From contig JACREV010000018.1 of the NCBI GenBank assembly GCA_016218095.1, forward strand, positions 1 through 7,170: a stretch of 7,170 nt of DNA, in the 5' to 3' direction. The notes under the pieces were generated by a model. It made no database searches and had not been told where the DNA came from. It saw nothing but the letters and a program-made list of their open reading frames with translations. Source of the stretch: Deltaproteobacteria bacterium. Lineage in GTDB: Bacteria; Desulfobacterota; GWC2-55-46. Position 1 is the first letter of the stretch. The number at the start of each line of letters is the position of its first letter. Of this stretch, positions 6,733 to 7,170 are shown piece by piece. Made by a program: the position numbers and the translations under genes.

Positions 6733-7167
6733 CTAAAGCCCCAGCCGTTCGAGCGTGTTTACGATGTCCTCCTCGGCGGCCTGGGCCTCGGCCTTCTCCC
6801 AGAGCGGCTTCGACCAGATCTCGACGTGCCTGAACGTGCCGACGAGGATGACGTCCTTCTCAAGCTTCGCGTAATCGCGGAGAGCCTGCGGGACGAGTAT
6901 CCTCCCGAGCTTGTCTATTGCGCAGTCGGTCGCGCTCGAATAGAAAAACCTCAGAAACGCCTTGGTGTCTTTCTTGAACTCGGGCAGGGCCGAGACCTTC
7001 TCTTCCAATATCTGCCATTCGAGCAAAGGGTACGCGATGAGACAGCTGTCGTAGGTGGTGACGACGAGGCGCGAGTCGTACCGCTCGTTAAGGGTCTCCC
7101 TGAACCTCGAAGGTATCGAGAGCCTGCCCTTCGCGTCTATCGTGTGTTCGTACCTGCCCCTGAACAT
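6733..7167 (-). CDS. mraZ: MraZ, AbrB-like transcriptional regulator of the dcw cluster
   Basis: DNA-binding protein that in studied bacteria forms a ring-shaped oligomer and regulates its own dcw promoter. The 144 residues begin with the standard MFRGRYEHTIDAKGRLSIP opening. Two SpoVT/AbrB-like half-domains are visible, each with its hallmark: DAKGRLSIPSRFR (11-23) and DKLGRILVPQALR (85-97). Length and both motifs are normal, and it is the first gene of the cluster as expected. The stop TAG is one base from the rsmH start, so the two are almost certainly co-transcribed. Only three bases precede the ATG in the window, so its ribosome binding site, the cluster promoter and the MraZ operator repeats cannot be seen. 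Confidence 0.97.
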   Translation of the reverse strand: MFRGRYEHTIDAKGRLSIPSRFRETLNERYDSRLVVTTYDSCLIAYPLLEWQILEEKVSALPEFKKDTKAFLRFFYSSATDCAIDKLGRILVPQALRDYAKLEKDVILVGTFRHVEIWSKPLWEKAEAQAAEEDIVNTLERLGL

Positions 7168-7170
7168 CGC

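Overview
The window is the start of a division and cell wall (dcw) cluster, read entirely on the minus strand from about 7167 down to 1. The order of transcription is mraZ, rsmH (mraW), ftsL, ftsI, murE, murF, mraY, and mraY runs off the left edge. Every gene is recognised from its family motifs, and all except mraY are complete. Coding density is high and no gene-free stretch exceeds 300 bases.

The organism looks like a Gram-negative, moderately GC-rich bacterium, most likely deltaproteobacterial (Desulfobacterota) or a neighbouring phylum. The reasons are the compact dcw order, a MurE carrying the DNPR signature for meso-diaminopimelate, an FtsI with a single C-terminal PASTA domain, and frequent AGG and ATA codons. 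This placement is inference; no rRNA or other strong phylogenetic marker is present.

Region by region in transcription order: mraZ (7167-6733) is one base from rsmH, which uses a TTG start. A 98-bp leader (5698-5795) then holds a hairpin-bearing repeat-like element that ends at the Shine-Dalgarno of ftsL. ftsL and ftsI overlap by ATGA. A 162-bp AT-rich gap (3185-3346, 35% GC by hand count) separates ftsI from murE. murE and murF overlap by 11 bases, and a 42-bp gap leads into mraY.

The products form one functional chain. MraZ regulates the cluster and RsmH modifies 16S rRNA. FtsL and FtsI belong to the septal machinery. MurE and MurF add meso-DAP and D-Ala-D-Ala to the UDP-MurNAc peptide, and MraY transfers the product to undecaprenyl phosphate to make lipid I. 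I see no previously undescribed system. The parts most worth a second look are the two intergenic regions, around 5698-5795 and 3185-3346.
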